A DNA stretch of 64,000 bases from JBEKCD01 sp050015055 (GCA_050015055.1 JBEKCD010000014.1:47613-111612); one strand, 5' to 3'; positions 35,735 through 44,395 are shown, numbered from the stretch's first letter. Numbers and translations: made by a program. Notes: generated by a model from the letters alone, not told the origin.

Positions 35735-35998
35735 GGGCTCTTCACTCTCTGCTCCACTGCCCGGGCATAAGAGACAGTAACGTTTCTAACTTCCTTAAGT
35801 TTTACTGTTTGGCCTTCGGTTCTCCAGTGAGCCGCTTTTGACCAAGTTGCCCTCTGGTAGTCTATGCAGTTGTCATTTCGCGCGAGAACCCGATGAATCT
35901 TCAAGGAAGAAATCGTTCTGCATGAAGGGTTGTATTGTTGTCAAAGGAACGATTTGTTCATCTTTCCTTTTTTTTCCAGCTGGCTCAACGTTGCGCGT
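35735..35998. promoter_or_regulatory. Upstream region of the hydrogenase genes
   Basis: On the minus strand a TATA-like aaacttaagg (about 35790-35799) lies 55 nt before the mvhG ATG. No ORF is supported here. Confidence 0.35.
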
Positions 35999-36958
35999 CT
36001 ACAGTTCGATTGCTTGTCCGTCTTCCACAAGATGCGCTGTTGCCGTGAAGGCCTCGACAGCCAATCTGTGCACCGCTTCCAGCATTGCGCCCACTTTGAG
36101 GCCCTTGGCAGTCGTTGAGTAGGAGGCTGATCTCTTTCTGGTGAAGACCAATTTCTTTCCTTTCAGCTTCCGCAGGTACTTGTACGTTCTTCTGAGCGAG
36201 ATTCCAGCTTCTCTTGCGAGGGAGCGGGCGGAAATTCCCTCTTTTGAAATTCTCTCGTAAACCTTTCTTTCAGTTGGAGAGAAGTCTGACTTGTCTGGGC
36301 TTCTTCTTGTTGTAAAGAAGAAGATGTAGTCTTTCTCGGTGTTTGTTTCGGCTAATGCTGCTTTCTGCAGACGACTAAGAACGCGGGCTAGGCTTTTCTC
36401 AGGAATTATTGCCTTTAACCCTTCATGGGTCCGTGGCCCTTTCATGAGCGCGTCCAAAGCTATCTCTTCGTAGCATTCAGAGTGTGGTGACAAGAAGCCT
36501 TCGAGATCATGGAAATCCTTCGTCAGATCGCTGATTCTGCGGCCGAATAGGGTCGAATGGTATAGGTTTTGATATTCATCTGCAAGTCCGACTGTTATCA
36601 GTGGGTTCAGGTATTCTTGACCTATTGTTTGCTGGCTGTGGTTGAAGCCCAGTTTTCGTAGTTCCTGCTGGAGCTGTGTCATTGAGTGAGGCTCCTCTGA
36701 GATTATTTCCAGAAGCTGCAATCGTCTCTTGTTTTTCAGGGTGTTCAGCAGGTTCGTCATGAAGTTGGGGCTCCTTGTTTTTTCGTGCAGTTTTCTGAGC
36801 TCGTTCTTGAGCTTCCAGTTCTTGCATCCGGAAATACACGTGAAGGGAGACAATGGTTTACAATTCTTGCAAGTTTTCTCCGTAGCTGTTAGCAAATCTG
36901 CTAGGCTTGTCTGTTTATCTGCCCCGTGTAACAAGGTTATAGTGTTTCTGTCTTCCAT
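35999..36958 (-). CDS. Transcriptional regulator with two winged-helix domains and a cysteine cluster
   Basis: This 319-aa protein has an N-terminal cysteine cluster (CKNCKPLSPFTCISGCKNW), then an ArsR-like winged helix (LKNKRRLQLLEIISEEPHS, about residues 73-91). A second wHTH near residues 225-285 contains SARSLAREAGISLRRTYKYL. It lies directly upstream of the hydrogenase operon on the same strand and shares operator-like repeats with the divergent regulator at 37131. Redox or metal sensing for hydrogenase control is a reasonable inference. Confidence 0.75.
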   Translation of the reverse strand: MEDRNTITLLHGADKQTSLADLLTATEKTCKNCKPLSPFTCISGCKNWKLKNELRKLHEKTRSPNFMTNLLNTLKNKRRLQLLEIISEEPHSMTQLQQELRKLGFNHSQQTIGQEYLNPLITVGLADEYQNLYHSTLFGRRISDLTKDFHDLEGFLSPHSECYEEIALDALMKGPRTHEGLKAIIPEKSLARVLSRLQKAALAETNTEKDYIFFFTTRRSPDKSDFSPTERKVYERISKEGISARSLAREAGISLRRTYKYLRKLKGKKLVFTRKRSASYSTTAKGLKVGAMLEAVHRLAVEAFTATAHLVEDGQAIEL

Positions 36959-36975
36959 CCTTTAGGACCTTCAAG

Positions 36976-37084
36976 CGTATGTCACGACAGGTTTGGAGAA
37001 AGGGTCAAATCGCTCAAAAAAAGAGAGTTTGAGCCAGTTTGAACCTGTCATGACATACGTCATAATTAGTATGACATACGTCAT
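36976..37084. promoter_or_regulatory. Divergent operator region: 18-bp inverted repeat and 14-bp direct repeat
   Basis: An 18-bp element (aacctgtcatgacatacg, 37042-37059) recurs inverted at 36976-36993 with one mismatch. The core atgacatacgtcat occurs at 37050-37063 and again at 37071-37084, exactly 21 bp apart, two DNA turns. Each core has inverted ends ATGAC/GTCAT. The sites sit just before the minus-strand regulator start and directly upstream of the TATA box of the plus-strand regulator. Confidence 0.75.
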
Positions 37085-37093
37085 GTTTAAATA
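37085..37093 (+). promoter_or_regulatory. TATA box of the COG2522-type regulator
   Basis: The sequence gtttaaatac abuts the second 14-bp repeat, so a bound repressor would cover the BRE/TATA site. Predicted transcription start near 37113 lies after the ATG at 37083, which argues for the TTG start at 37131. Confidence 0.6.
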
Positions 37094-37130
37094 CTTTTCC
37101 AACCTGAATAAGTCAAACGGTGAATTCCAT

Positions 37131-37529
37131 TTGATACTTCCATGCGAGGTTGCAGTAAGATCTGTTATACCAGCTGTCAAAGCATTAATCGCAAAGGAGC
37201 TCATGGAAGAGCAGGGCTTGAAGCAGGATCAGGTGGCGGAAATTCTTGGCATGTCGCAGTCTGCGGTGAGCAAGTACTCCCGAAAGGTCAGGGGACATGC
37301 AATAAAGGTTGACGACATAGAAGAAATACGACCGTTCATTGATGGCATGGTGATTCTGCTGTTGGATAGAAAACGTCAAAGTGCCGAACTGCTTCAACTC
37401 TTCTGTCAAGCATGCATAGCCGTAAGAAAGACGAATCTCATGTGCACGTTCTGCCAAAAATCAGACCCAACGATCAAGTTAGAAGAGTGCAGGTTCTGCA
37501 CAGCAGTATCTGAAGAAGCTGAGAGGTAG
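37131..37529 (+). CDS. HTH regulator, COG2522-like, with C-terminal cysteine motifs
   Basis: The start at TTG 37131 gives MILPCEVAVRSVIPAVKALIA, matching archaeal regulators that begin M-x-LPCE. An HTH follows (LKQDQVAEILGMSQSAVSKYS). The C-terminus has CQAC, CTFC and CRFC cysteines for zinc or Fe-S. The upstream ATGs at 36993 and 37083 are rejected because they lie before the promoter and inside the operators. It is followed 6 bp later by an HtrA protease gene. Confidence 0.8.
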   Translation: MILPCEVAVRSVIPAVKALIAKELMEEQGLKQDQVAEILGMSQSAVSKYSRKVRGHAIKVDDIEEIRPFIDGMVILLLDRKRQSAELLQLFCQACIAVRKTNLMCTFCQKSDPTIKLEECRFCTAVSEEAER

Positions 37530-37535
37530 ATTGGA

Positions 37536-38486
37536 GTGTCTTCGTTTGACGAAAAGGCCGTCCTTGACATTCTCGATAATGCGAGCAAGAGCGTCGTGAA
37601 CATAAGCACGATTAAATTCGTTCGACATGTTTTCTATCAAGCAGCCCCAGTTGAGGGCATGGGTTCTGGAACGATAATTGACCCAAAAGGCCACATTTTA
37701 ACCAACAACCACGTCGTGGGCGGAGCACACAAAATAGCTGTGACATTATGGAACGGTGAGATCCTGGAAGGAGCAACAGTCAGTGCCTGCGCCGTACACG
37801 ATACAGCCGTTGTGAAAGTGAGGAAACAGGGTCTCATAGCTGCTGAGTTGGGAGACTCAGACAAGCTGAGGGTTGGCCAAAGAGTTTACGCAATTGGAAA
37901 TCCATTCGGGTTGGCTGGCGGTCCAAGCGTGACTTCTGGAGTGATAAGCGCGACGAACAGGACTATAGAGTCTCAAAGGGGGTTGGTGGAAAACCTCGTT
38001 CAGACTGATGCAGCGATAAATCCTGGAAACAGCGGAGGCCCGTTGATTGATCTTGAAGGAAAAGTCGTTGCCATAAACACGGCGATAATCCCTTATGCTC
38101 AAGGAATCGGGTTTGCCATACCCATAAATTCTGCAAAGAAATGCACGAGCGAAATGATACAAGAGGGAATCTCAATCAGACCTTGGCTAGGAATAATAGG
38201 TCTAGGCCTAACCGAAGAGGTTTCTCGCTACTACGATTTGCCATTGGAGCGCGGGGTTCTCATAACAAAGGTCACAGACGGAAGCCCAGCACAAAGAGCC
38301 GGAATAATAATGGGAGACATAATCCTGCAAATAGACGGCACCGATATCGGAAGCATTGAAGACCTACTCATGCAGATTCATCAGAAAAAAGTTGGAGAAG
38401 AAGTAAGGATCACCGTCTTTCGCAGGGGCTTTAAACAGTTCTTCGAAGCGACCCTGAGCAGCATGCCCCAGGACAGACCTGTCTAA
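37536..38486 (+). CDS. HtrA/DegP-like serine protease with PDZ domain, cytoplasmic
   Basis: This 316-aa protein has the full trypsin-type triad H59 (TNNHVV), D89 (HDTAVV) and S166 (GNSGGPL). A PDZ domain spans about residues 220-310 (LERGVLITKVTDGSPAQRAG). No signal peptide or membrane helix is seen, so it should act in the cytoplasm, unlike bacterial DegP. GTG start, 6 bp behind the regulator gene, implies one operon. Confidence 0.92.
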   Translation: MSSFDEKAVLDILDNASKSVVNISTIKFVRHVFYQAAPVEGMGSGTIIDPKGHILTNNHVVGGAHKIAVTLWNGEILEGATVSACAVHDTAVVKVRKQGLIAAELGDSDKLRVGQRVYAIGNPFGLAGGPSVTSGVISATNRTIESQRGLVENLVQTDAAINPGNSGGPLIDLEGKVVAINTAIIPYAQGIGFAIPINSAKKCTSEMIQEGISIRPWLGIIGLGLTEEVSRYYDLPLERGVLITKVTDGSPAQRAGIIMGDIILQIDGTDIGSIEDLLMQIHQKKVGEEVRITVFRRGFKQFFEATLSSMPQDRPV

Positions 38487-38579
38487 TCGGTCGGCGCCTA
38501 TTGAAATGTGCAAAATAAAGATATATGTGTTCGATCAAATCTGGAGTAGATGTTGGACAATGTCGAGATGTGATCATGA

Positions 38580-39125
38580 ATGGTCAAAGAGATGACTGAA
38601 ACCAATCTTCGAAGCGCGTTTGCTGGCGAAAGTCAAGCCCACATTAGGTACAAGATCTTTGCAGAAAGAGCTGAGAAATCAAGTTGGCCCAACGTGGCAA
38701 GGCTGTTCAATGCAATATCCATTGCAGAGAGAATTCACGCAGGAAGCCATTTCAGAAACATACTAACCAAAGGAGGGGCACAAACAGTTTCAGCTGCAGT
38801 CTTTGGCGCCAGAAACACTTCAGAAGATCTTCAAGCAGGCATCGACGGCGAAACCTTCGAGATAAACGAGATGTACCCAGTCTACAAGGCTGTTGCCCAA
38901 TTTCAGGAAGAAAAAGCTGCAGAGACGAGCTTCACGTGGGCATTGGAGGCTGAAAAAATCCACGCCAGCCTTTATAAAAAAGCCAAACAAGCCGTGGACC
39001 AAGGCAAAGACGTCACATTGGGGTCCATCCAAATATGCAGTGTCTGCGGCTACACAGTTGAAGGAAACGCACCGGACAAATGCCCAATATGCGGCGCTTC
39101 AAGAGACAAATTCCAGACTTTCTAG
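38580..39125 (+). CDS. rbr: Rubrerythrin
   Basis: This 181-aa protein has the di-iron four-helix domain (NLRSAFAGESQAHIRYKIFAE, AIERIH-type and EEKAAETSF helices). A C-terminal rubredoxin-like site reads CSVCGY ... CPICGA. It reduces hydrogen peroxide in anaerobes. A TATA box (aagatatatg, near 38518) lies upstream. Confidence 0.96.
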   Translation: MVKEMTETNLRSAFAGESQAHIRYKIFAERAEKSSWPNVARLFNAISIAERIHAGSHFRNILTKGGAQTVSAAVFGARNTSEDLQAGIDGETFEINEMYPVYKAVAQFQEEKAAETSFTWALEAEKIHASLYKKAKQAVDQGKDVTLGSIQICSVCGYTVEGNAPDKCPICGASRDKFQTF

Positions 39126-39206
39126 GCTGGCTTTGCCTCAACATTCAATGCAAGTACTACATAGTCCATCCTGTCTGAACGACCGCTGATATGCTCAGAG
39201 TAGATA

Positions 39207-39797
39207 ATGGAGTGTGCATTGAAAATAACCTCAAAAGAGAAGCCGGCGGGACGAGTAAGTCTCAGTTTGCTAGCTTTGATTTCCTTCATTGCCTCTTTCG
39301 TGATTGCAAGGGTATTCACAACAATCAGCGGCGTAGTTTTAAGAGGCGCTGGTTTTCACATTCACCACTTCTGGTATGGCATAATACTGCTAGCCGTTGG
39401 CGGTTGGCTTGGGATCAGCTATGATGAAGAACGAATCGTTAGACTGGCAGCAGTCCTTTACGGTGCCGGTGGCGGACTTATCGGGGACGAAGTTGGTCTC
39501 CTGCTCACGTTTGGAAACTACACGACAGGAATTACCTACACGATAGTCGTCATTTTCATCGCCTTTGTTTCTACTGTCATCTTGTTCATGCGATACTCAA
39601 GAGCAATTTCAACGGAAATTAAAGGATTCACAAGAAGCAGAGCGAGCTTCTACTTCGGCATCATTCTCGCAGCGGTTTCAATCGCATTCTTAACGACGAG
39701 AAACTCCCTAATAGCCCGCATTTCAACTGTTACAACCATAGCTGCCTGCATCATAATAATCGCGTACATCGCTCAGCGAATTCGCATAAGGCACTGA
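39207..39797 (+). CDS. Archaeal integral membrane protein, unknown family
   Basis: This 196-aa protein has about six hydrophobic helices. Conserved-looking polar motifs occur inside or between them: GFHIHHFWYG and GGGLIGDEVGLLL. The His and Asp/Glu residues could bind metal. The same pattern is found in other uncharacterised archaeal membrane proteins. No function is assigned. Confidence 0.7.
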   Translation: MECALKITSKEKPAGRVSLSLLALISFIASFVIARVFTTISGVVLRGAGFHIHHFWYGIILLAVGGWLGISYDEERIVRLAAVLYGAGGGLIGDEVGLLLTFGNYTTGITYTIVVIFIAFVSTVILFMRYSRAISTEIKGFTRSRASFYFGIILAAVSIAFLTTRNSLIARISTVTTIAACIIIIAYIAQRIRIRH

Positions 39798-39907
39798 GAA
39801 GGGCGAGTTTCGTCTGGCAAGCAAAATTCTGTCAAACCGCGTGCGCCGGAGACCTTTCAAACTTAAATGCGAATGATTGGACAGAAGAGGTTTTCAGGTC
39901 TGCGGTC

Positions 39908-40111
39908 TTGACGGTCGTCTATTTTTGGCACAACCCTTGTCCTTGGTGTTCAAGCCTCGATCCAATCTTTGAGGAGATTGCAGAGGAGTCTAGAGGAAAA
40001 ATCAGGTTTCTCAAGCTCAACGTACTTGAAAACCCCGCTAACCAGGAATTAACAAGCAATTCTGGAATCATGTGCGCTAGGGATTACATGCACAGGCAAC
40101 GCACTGTTTAG
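39908..40111 (+). CDS. Thioredoxin-like protein, C-terminally truncated
   Basis: The first 55 residues look like thioredoxin: VVYFWHNPCPWCSSLDPIF with active site CPWC, then KIRFLKLNVLENPANQELT. The frame then ends at residue 67, before the cis-proline loop and last strands, where normal length is about 105. The frame is also open upstream with thioredoxin-like residues (NDWTEEVF) but no start codon. It is either a decayed gene or frameshifted near 40065-40080. Confidence 0.65.
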   Translation: MTVVYFWHNPCPWCSSLDPIFEEIAEESRGKIRFLKLNVLENPANQELTSNSGIMCARDYMHRQRTV

Positions 40112-40187
40112 GGGTTCTACACTTTGCTAGTAACGCTTATTAAGTCTCAAGATGCAGGTTACGGAATAACTTGATGGTGAATCAAGA

Positions 40188-40616
40188 ATGAGAAAAGCTG
40201 CTATTCCTAAGAAAAGTGCGAAAGACGGAAAAAGGCAGAATCCAGAAGTCGACGCAGAAACTCTGCGAGCTTTGAGAACGGTAAAAGACCAAGAAGCCTT
40301 CTACTTCTACGAGGCTGTTGGAAAACCAACGGGCGAATTTGCCAGAAACCTTTCCGACTTTCTTAATAAGATTAAGATTGTCAAATCGGAAAGCCTGGTG
40401 TTTCATCTTCAAAGAAAAGACTTTCAAAATTGGGTCGAAAACACTCTTGGCGACTCAAAACTTGCAGGAAAACTGGGAAGACTTTCTCCTTCAAATGATA
40501 ATAACCTTCGAACAAACGTTTGCAAAACTGTCGAGAATCGTATTGAAGAACTCAGAGAATCATCCCTAGCGATTTCGATTGAAGATGAACGAACCGTCAT
40601 CCCCGTCACAGTCTAG
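40188..40616 (+). CDS. Conserved archaeal protein, DUF5752-like
   Basis: This 142-aa soluble protein contains FYFYEAVGKPTGEFARNLSDF and LVFHLQRKDFQNWVENTLGD, the pattern I associate with DUF5752. Family function is unknown. The first 20 residues are basic. A TATA-like cttattaag lies near 40136. Confidence 0.65.
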   Translation: MRKAAIPKKSAKDGKRQNPEVDAETLRALRTVKDQEAFYFYEAVGKPTGEFARNLSDFLNKIKIVKSESLVFHLQRKDFQNWVENTLGDSKLAGKLGRLSPSNDNNLRTNVCKTVENRIEELRESSLAISIEDERTVIPVTV

Positions 40617-40988
40617 TTCCGACACACGCGAAAAACATTGTCTAACTAAGTATCCGGTCCAAATCAGAAGACAAAGCGTCCATCAATACTTACTGCCTCA
40701 GCATCCGCTGTCACATGATCCATTTTGACCCACCCACGCCCCTGCTTTTTTTGTCATCTCGCGTCACTGCGTTAGGATAACAATCACGCCTAAATGACGA
40801 TGTGACCAGATGAAAGGCTCAAACGCGTATATTCTTTGAGAGCAGCTTTGACTTCTGGCAGGAATTAGCTGTATCTCTTGCTTCCGGAGTGATAGTGATT
40901 GCTGTAGCTGCCTTAGGATGGATAAGATGGCACTTGAATGACCCGATTTTTGTCTCGGCTGGGATTTACAGAACTTGACACTCTGTCA
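40617..40988. other. Spacer with possible frameshifted small membrane ORF
   Basis: ATG 40811 opens nine codons (MKGSNAYIL). In the next frame, 40836-40978 encodes one membrane helix (VSLASGVIVIAVAALGWI) without a start codon. A single indel would join them. A T-run (ctttttttg, about 40744) may be a terminator. Confidence 0.35.
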
Positions 40989-41210
40989 CTACTTTGACGC
41001 GGACGGCTTGCTTACATTGCTTTCATCACGAGGCTTCGGGAGTTTTTCTACTAACTCGGAGGCGCATCCTAGCCATTGCATTCGTTTTTCGTGCTCTAGG
41101 CGTTCACTTTCAAGCCATTCGAGGATATCAAAACTCATTTCCATCGGGGTTGTGTCTGCAGATTGGATGGTATCAGCTTTTTTAGGTTGGCTGCAGACTT
41201 TGGTTGGCAT
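40989..41210 (-). CDS. Small hypothetical protein, 73 aa
   Basis: It begins MPTKVCSQPKKADTIQSADT and has a charged helix (DILEWLESERLEHEKRMQW). A TATA box on its strand (tattaaatac, 41234-41243) lies about 25 nt before the ATG, the spacing of a leaderless transcript. No family recognised. Confidence 0.5.
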   Translation of the reverse strand: MPTKVCSQPKKADTIQSADTTPMEMSFDILEWLESERLEHEKRMQWLGCASELVEKLPKPRDESNVSKPSASK

Positions 41211-41232
41211 ATGATTTAGTTTTTAGAAAGTC

Positions 41233-41244
41233 AGTATTTAATAC
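41233..41244. promoter_or_regulatory. Shared divergent TATA element
   Basis: agtatttaatac is nearly palindromic and well placed for both the minus-strand ORF ending at 41210 and the plus-strand zincin-like gene at 41286. Confidence 0.45.
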
Positions 41245-41285
41245 TTCTGTTATGGCATCAAAACAGGTATCAGGTAGCGTCCGTC

Positions 41286-41636
41286 ATGATTACAATTGAA
41301 GGAACCAACGTCAAAGCCAGGATGATCCCGAGAAATACGATTATGTCTGCATGGAATTTGCTGACAAAGGAGCCCTTCCCCAAAGTAGCAGCGTTTCAGC
41401 TGAAAGATAGTGATTTTGACCATGTCATAGAGCTGATGAAGTGTGCAGATGATGAAAGAAGAGAGATAGAAGAATGGGGAAGAGTGCTCACAACCCGAGG
41501 TGTTGATGCATGCGTATATAACGCAGATGAATCTGCTGACGCTGATTACATCATACTGATCAGAGAAAACCTTTATCATAAGCTTGGAGAGGTCTTAAAA
41601 CACGAATTGTCCCACATAGCCAGAGGAGATTTATGA
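41286..41636 (+). CDS. Minimal zincin-like metalloprotease-fold protein
   Basis: This 116-aa protein ends with HELSHIARGDL, an HExxH zinc-binding helix with a nearby Gly-Asp as in some minigluzincins. The rest is short and unassigned. The N-terminal half (VKARMIPRNTIMSAWNLL) has no known match. It may be a small protease or a regulatory zincin; the late position of HExxH leaves no room for the usual C-terminal domain. Confidence 0.6.
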   Translation: MITIEGTNVKARMIPRNTIMSAWNLLTKEPFPKVAAFQLKDSDFDHVIELMKCADDERREIEEWGRVLTTRGVDACVYNADESADADYIILIRENLYHKLGEVLKHELSHIARGDL

Positions 41637-41803
41637 ACTTAACTGCACCCGCATCGACGCGCACCGAACCAAAGTGCCTGAGAGAGTCAGGCTACGAGCT
41701 CAGAGTGCGTGCCTTAAAAGGACCGCGAGATAGGAAAACAGGATCAGAGTAGTGTCTTCAGAGCGCCTCGCGCGCTAAGCTTCACGAAACCTGTCGAAGC
41801 TCG

Positions 41804-42277
41804 TTATTTCTTCGAAGGCTTCTTTTTCCTGGGTTGCGGTTTTTCAGCAGGATATCCAAATGAAAGAAGAGCGACAACATTCCAACTTGCGGGAATGCCG
41901 AGGAGTTTCTTGACTTTTTCTTCACTGAAGTCTCCTATCCAACAAGAACCTATTCCTAAAGCCCAAGCAGCAATAACCATGTTCTCCAATGCGATAGTTG
42001 TATCGACAACTGACCATTTTCCAGCAACTATATCCTTATGGGCACATCCTACAATGCAAACAGGAGCGTCCTTGATGAATCTGTTGAACATCCCTCTAGA
42101 AAATTCCCTCTTGATTTCAGAATCAGTCACCACTATGAAGTGCCACGGTTGCCTATTAGCCGCTGATGGAGCTTGCCTGCCAGCCTCAAGAATCTTGTCA
42201 AGAACATCTCTTGAAATCTCTTTTTGCTCATAACGCCTTATGCTTCTTCTGCTGAGAAGAACATCAACAAGAGACAT
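41804..42277 (-). CDS. Nitroreductase-family FMN protein
   Basis: From ATG 42277 (MSLVDVLLSRRSIRRYEQKE) the 157-aa product matches nitroreductases. FMN contacts RRSIRRY, APSAANRQPW and GIGSCWIGDF are present. These use NAD(P)H to reduce quinones, nitro compounds or flavins. A lysine-rich end (PRKKKPSKK) is added. The upstream ATG at 42328 adds residues outside the family. Confidence 0.88.
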   Translation of the reverse strand: MSLVDVLLSRRSIRRYEQKEISRDVLDKILEAGRQAPSAANRQPWHFIVVTDSEIKREFSRGMFNRFIKDAPVCIVGCAHKDIVAGKWSVVDTTIALENMVIAAWALGIGSCWIGDFSEEKVKKLLGIPASWNVVALLSFGYPAEKPQPRKKKPSKK

Positions 42278-42397
42278 GAACACCCTCCAGGCAGAGGAGG
42301 CTTCCAGTTTCAAATAACCTTTACTCATATTTCGTGAGATCTGAAGAAAGTGAGAGCTTGAAGAAAGGTTGGCCTAGTGCGCGGCCAACGACTGAGA

Positions 42398-42493
42398 CTA
42401 CTTGTTTAAGCGTTTCTCTTTGTGCTTTCTTCTTTTCTCTTCTCTTTCCTTCTTAGTCATTGGTTTTTTCTTATTACTTCCCATGCTCAACAT
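42398..42493 (-). CDS. Very basic 31-aa peptide
   Basis: The product (MLSMGSNKKKPMTKKEREEK...) is almost entirely Lys, Arg and Glu. A TATA box (aaatttaatt, 42524-42533 on its strand) sits 30 nt before the ATG. Similar small KR/E-rich ORFs exist in archaea as nucleic-acid-binding peptides, but no family is claimed. Confidence 0.45.
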   Translation of the reverse strand: MLSMGSNKKKPMTKKEREEKRRKHKEKRLNK

Positions 42494-43033
42494 AATCACC
42501 ACATCAAGATACTCAGCATATGGAATTAAATTTTTGCTCGCATGCGCGTTGCTGAAATGGTGAGAAATGGTGCCTATTCCCCCTCTTAGGGGGTTTGGGT
42601 GTGGAAAACTGCATTCTGTGGTGTCCGCCGGGGCTCCCCTGATTTGCAATCCCTCAATATTGCAAAGATTTGTCCATCAAACAAGCCCATATTAGGCCGA
42701 AATGGGCAAAAGAAGAATGAAACTATCTTGCACCAGTTCAGGAACAAACATGCGTGCCACCGCACACCCAAACCCGACAAATCATATTTGGCTCCAAATA
42801 GAGGGGCCTACACCCGTTGCGCACACACAAACAACACAACACAGGAACGCTCCTCAGCCTCACTATACTCGAAAACCGAACTCGGGAACACAGAATCGCG
42901 CTAGGCAGGAGAGAACAGAGGTTACTATGAATCACAAGAAGTGCATGTTGATTGAGGCGCGAGCTAGATGATTGGGGGCACAAATATATTCAGCGTACGA
43001 TATGTAGGCAAAACATTTGGTCGAGGTTGAAAG
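42494..43033. other. Spacer, no supported gene
   Basis: Contains a strong hairpin (ccccctcttaggggg, about 42582-42597). Frames here lack start signals and family features. Nothing else seen. Confidence 0.4.
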
Positions 43034-43562
43034 ATGAGGACAGAAGTTGGAGCAAAGAATTGCTTGTATCCAATGCCCACTACACTTGCTGGAGCCTTGG
43101 TGAATGGAAAACCTAACTACATCACAATAGCACACGTGGGGATCATGGACCCCGGCACTGTCTCCCTGAGCATGAGCAAAGCGCACTATACCAACGCTGG
43201 CATCAAGGAAAATGGAACATTCAGTGTAAACATTCCCTCGGCAAAGATAGTGAAAGAGACTGATTATTGTGGCCTAATGTCTGGAAAGAACATAGATAAA
43301 GCATCGCTTTTCAAAACGTTCTACGGGAAATTGAAGACGGCACCGATGATTGAGGAATGCCCCCATTAACATGGAGTGTCGTCTCATCAAAGCCGTTGAT
43401 TTTCCAAATCACGATGTTTTCATGGGACAGATAATCGCTACATATTGTGATGAGACAATTCTTACGGATGGAATTGTCGATTTCAGCAAGGCACAGCCCC
43501 TTCTATTTGTGATGAATGACAGAAGCTACTGGATGCTTGGCCACAAATTTGCTAAAGCCTAG
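43034..43562 (+). pseudogene. Flavin reductase-like protein (flavoredoxin) with frameshift
   Basis: The N-terminal part (111 aa; MPTTLAGALVNGKPNYITIA, then ENGTFSVNIPS) continues in another frame as NMECRLIKAVDFPNHDVF to residue A at 43562. Together they form one full flavin-reductase-like FMN protein of about 175 aa. The break falls in a run of five C at 43360-43364; removing one C restores the frame through ECPINMEC. A homopolymer error or recent mutation is likely. Confidence 0.85.
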
Positions 43563-43850
43563 AACATTGGTCAAGAGTTAAAAGCCAAGGAATAACCTAA
43601 CGACACTACCGCTCGGCGCCCGACTCATGACCCAGAACTTGCTAAAAGTCAATTTTGGAATTGTCAGGCGGCCGTCTTTCGTCATCCTCGCGAGAGACCT
43701 CTCGTCGCCGAAAGAACCCGCAATCCTGATGTCGACTCTCAACATCTGATAGGCCTCCATCTTGTACTGCCAACGAAACAACCTGGGAATTTGAACACGG
43801 TTCCCCCTCTGCAACATGGCTTTGAAACTCACAGACTCAGTCAGAGGCAA

Positions 43851-43907
43851 CGATTCACACCTTTCCCGTACGATTCACACCTTTCCCGTACGATTCATGC
43901 CTTCCCC
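43851..43907. repeat. 20-bp tandem repeat, 2.8 copies
   Basis: cgattcacacctttcccgta occurs twice and then in a third partial copy with two changes, in the spacer between the flavoredoxin and tRNA-Pro genes. Neighbouring sequence 43563-44057 holds no supported gene. Confidence 0.85.
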
Positions 43908-44060
43908 AGCCGATCCCAGACGTGGACCGAGCCTGACTTAAAGCTTGCCACTGAAAAGAAGCCCAAAACACCCTTTCCAAAAAACAAAGAACACAACTCT
44001 TTCTCTCACGTCATTCAGGAAGCGAAACCGCGCGCAGCAACGGTTCTGAACCCAAAATGG

Positions 44061-44135
44061 TGGGGCTGCCCGGATTTGAACCGGGGTCTAGAGAGCCCAA
44101 GTCTCCAAGCCTAGACCAAACTAGCCGACAGCCCC
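44061..44135 (-). tRNA. tRNA-Pro (TGG)
   Basis: Acceptor GGGGCTG/CAGCCCC pairs fully. Anticodon loop is CTTGGGC (TGG) on a GGAGA/TCTCT stem; the T arm CCCGG/CCGGG is intact. The 3' CCA appears encoded in the genome (44058-44060), unlike tRNA-Cys here. Confidence 0.93.
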
Positions 44136-44395
44136 TTCAACTGGGTTTGGGGTCCCTATCGATGATAATGCATCAGTCATAAAAACCTTAACCAGGCCTC
44201 GGATGCACACGTGAAGCAAATCGAAAAGCATTTGACACAGACTCACTGAACTGGTAGATTGGCTAAAAGGCACGCTCTCCATAAGCTCGCAAGCAGGGAT
44301 AATACCGTTTACGATATGGGTACTAGGGAGCAGCCATCCGAGCAAACTGTTGCGCGGCGTGTGCTAGATTTCGCTTTCACCGATCACCGTGTTGT
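44136..44395. other. Spacer upstream of tRNA-Pro
   Basis: A TATA-like element for the tRNA (gtttttatgac on the minus strand, about 44174) is seen. No gene is supported. Confidence 0.35.

Noticed and set aside
36993..37130. Longer start of the COG2522-like regulator
   Set aside because: It would translate the operator repeats and lie upstream of the TATA box; the family N-terminus begins at TTG 37131.
42599..42971. Two overlapping plus-strand ORFs of about 90-100 aa
   Set aside because: Low-complexity, Thr/His-rich translations with no promoter spacing or family signal.
43791..44114. 107-aa plus-strand ORF ending in the tRNA-Pro region
   Set aside because: It reads through tandem repeats and the antisense of the tRNA (a common false peptide); no start signals.
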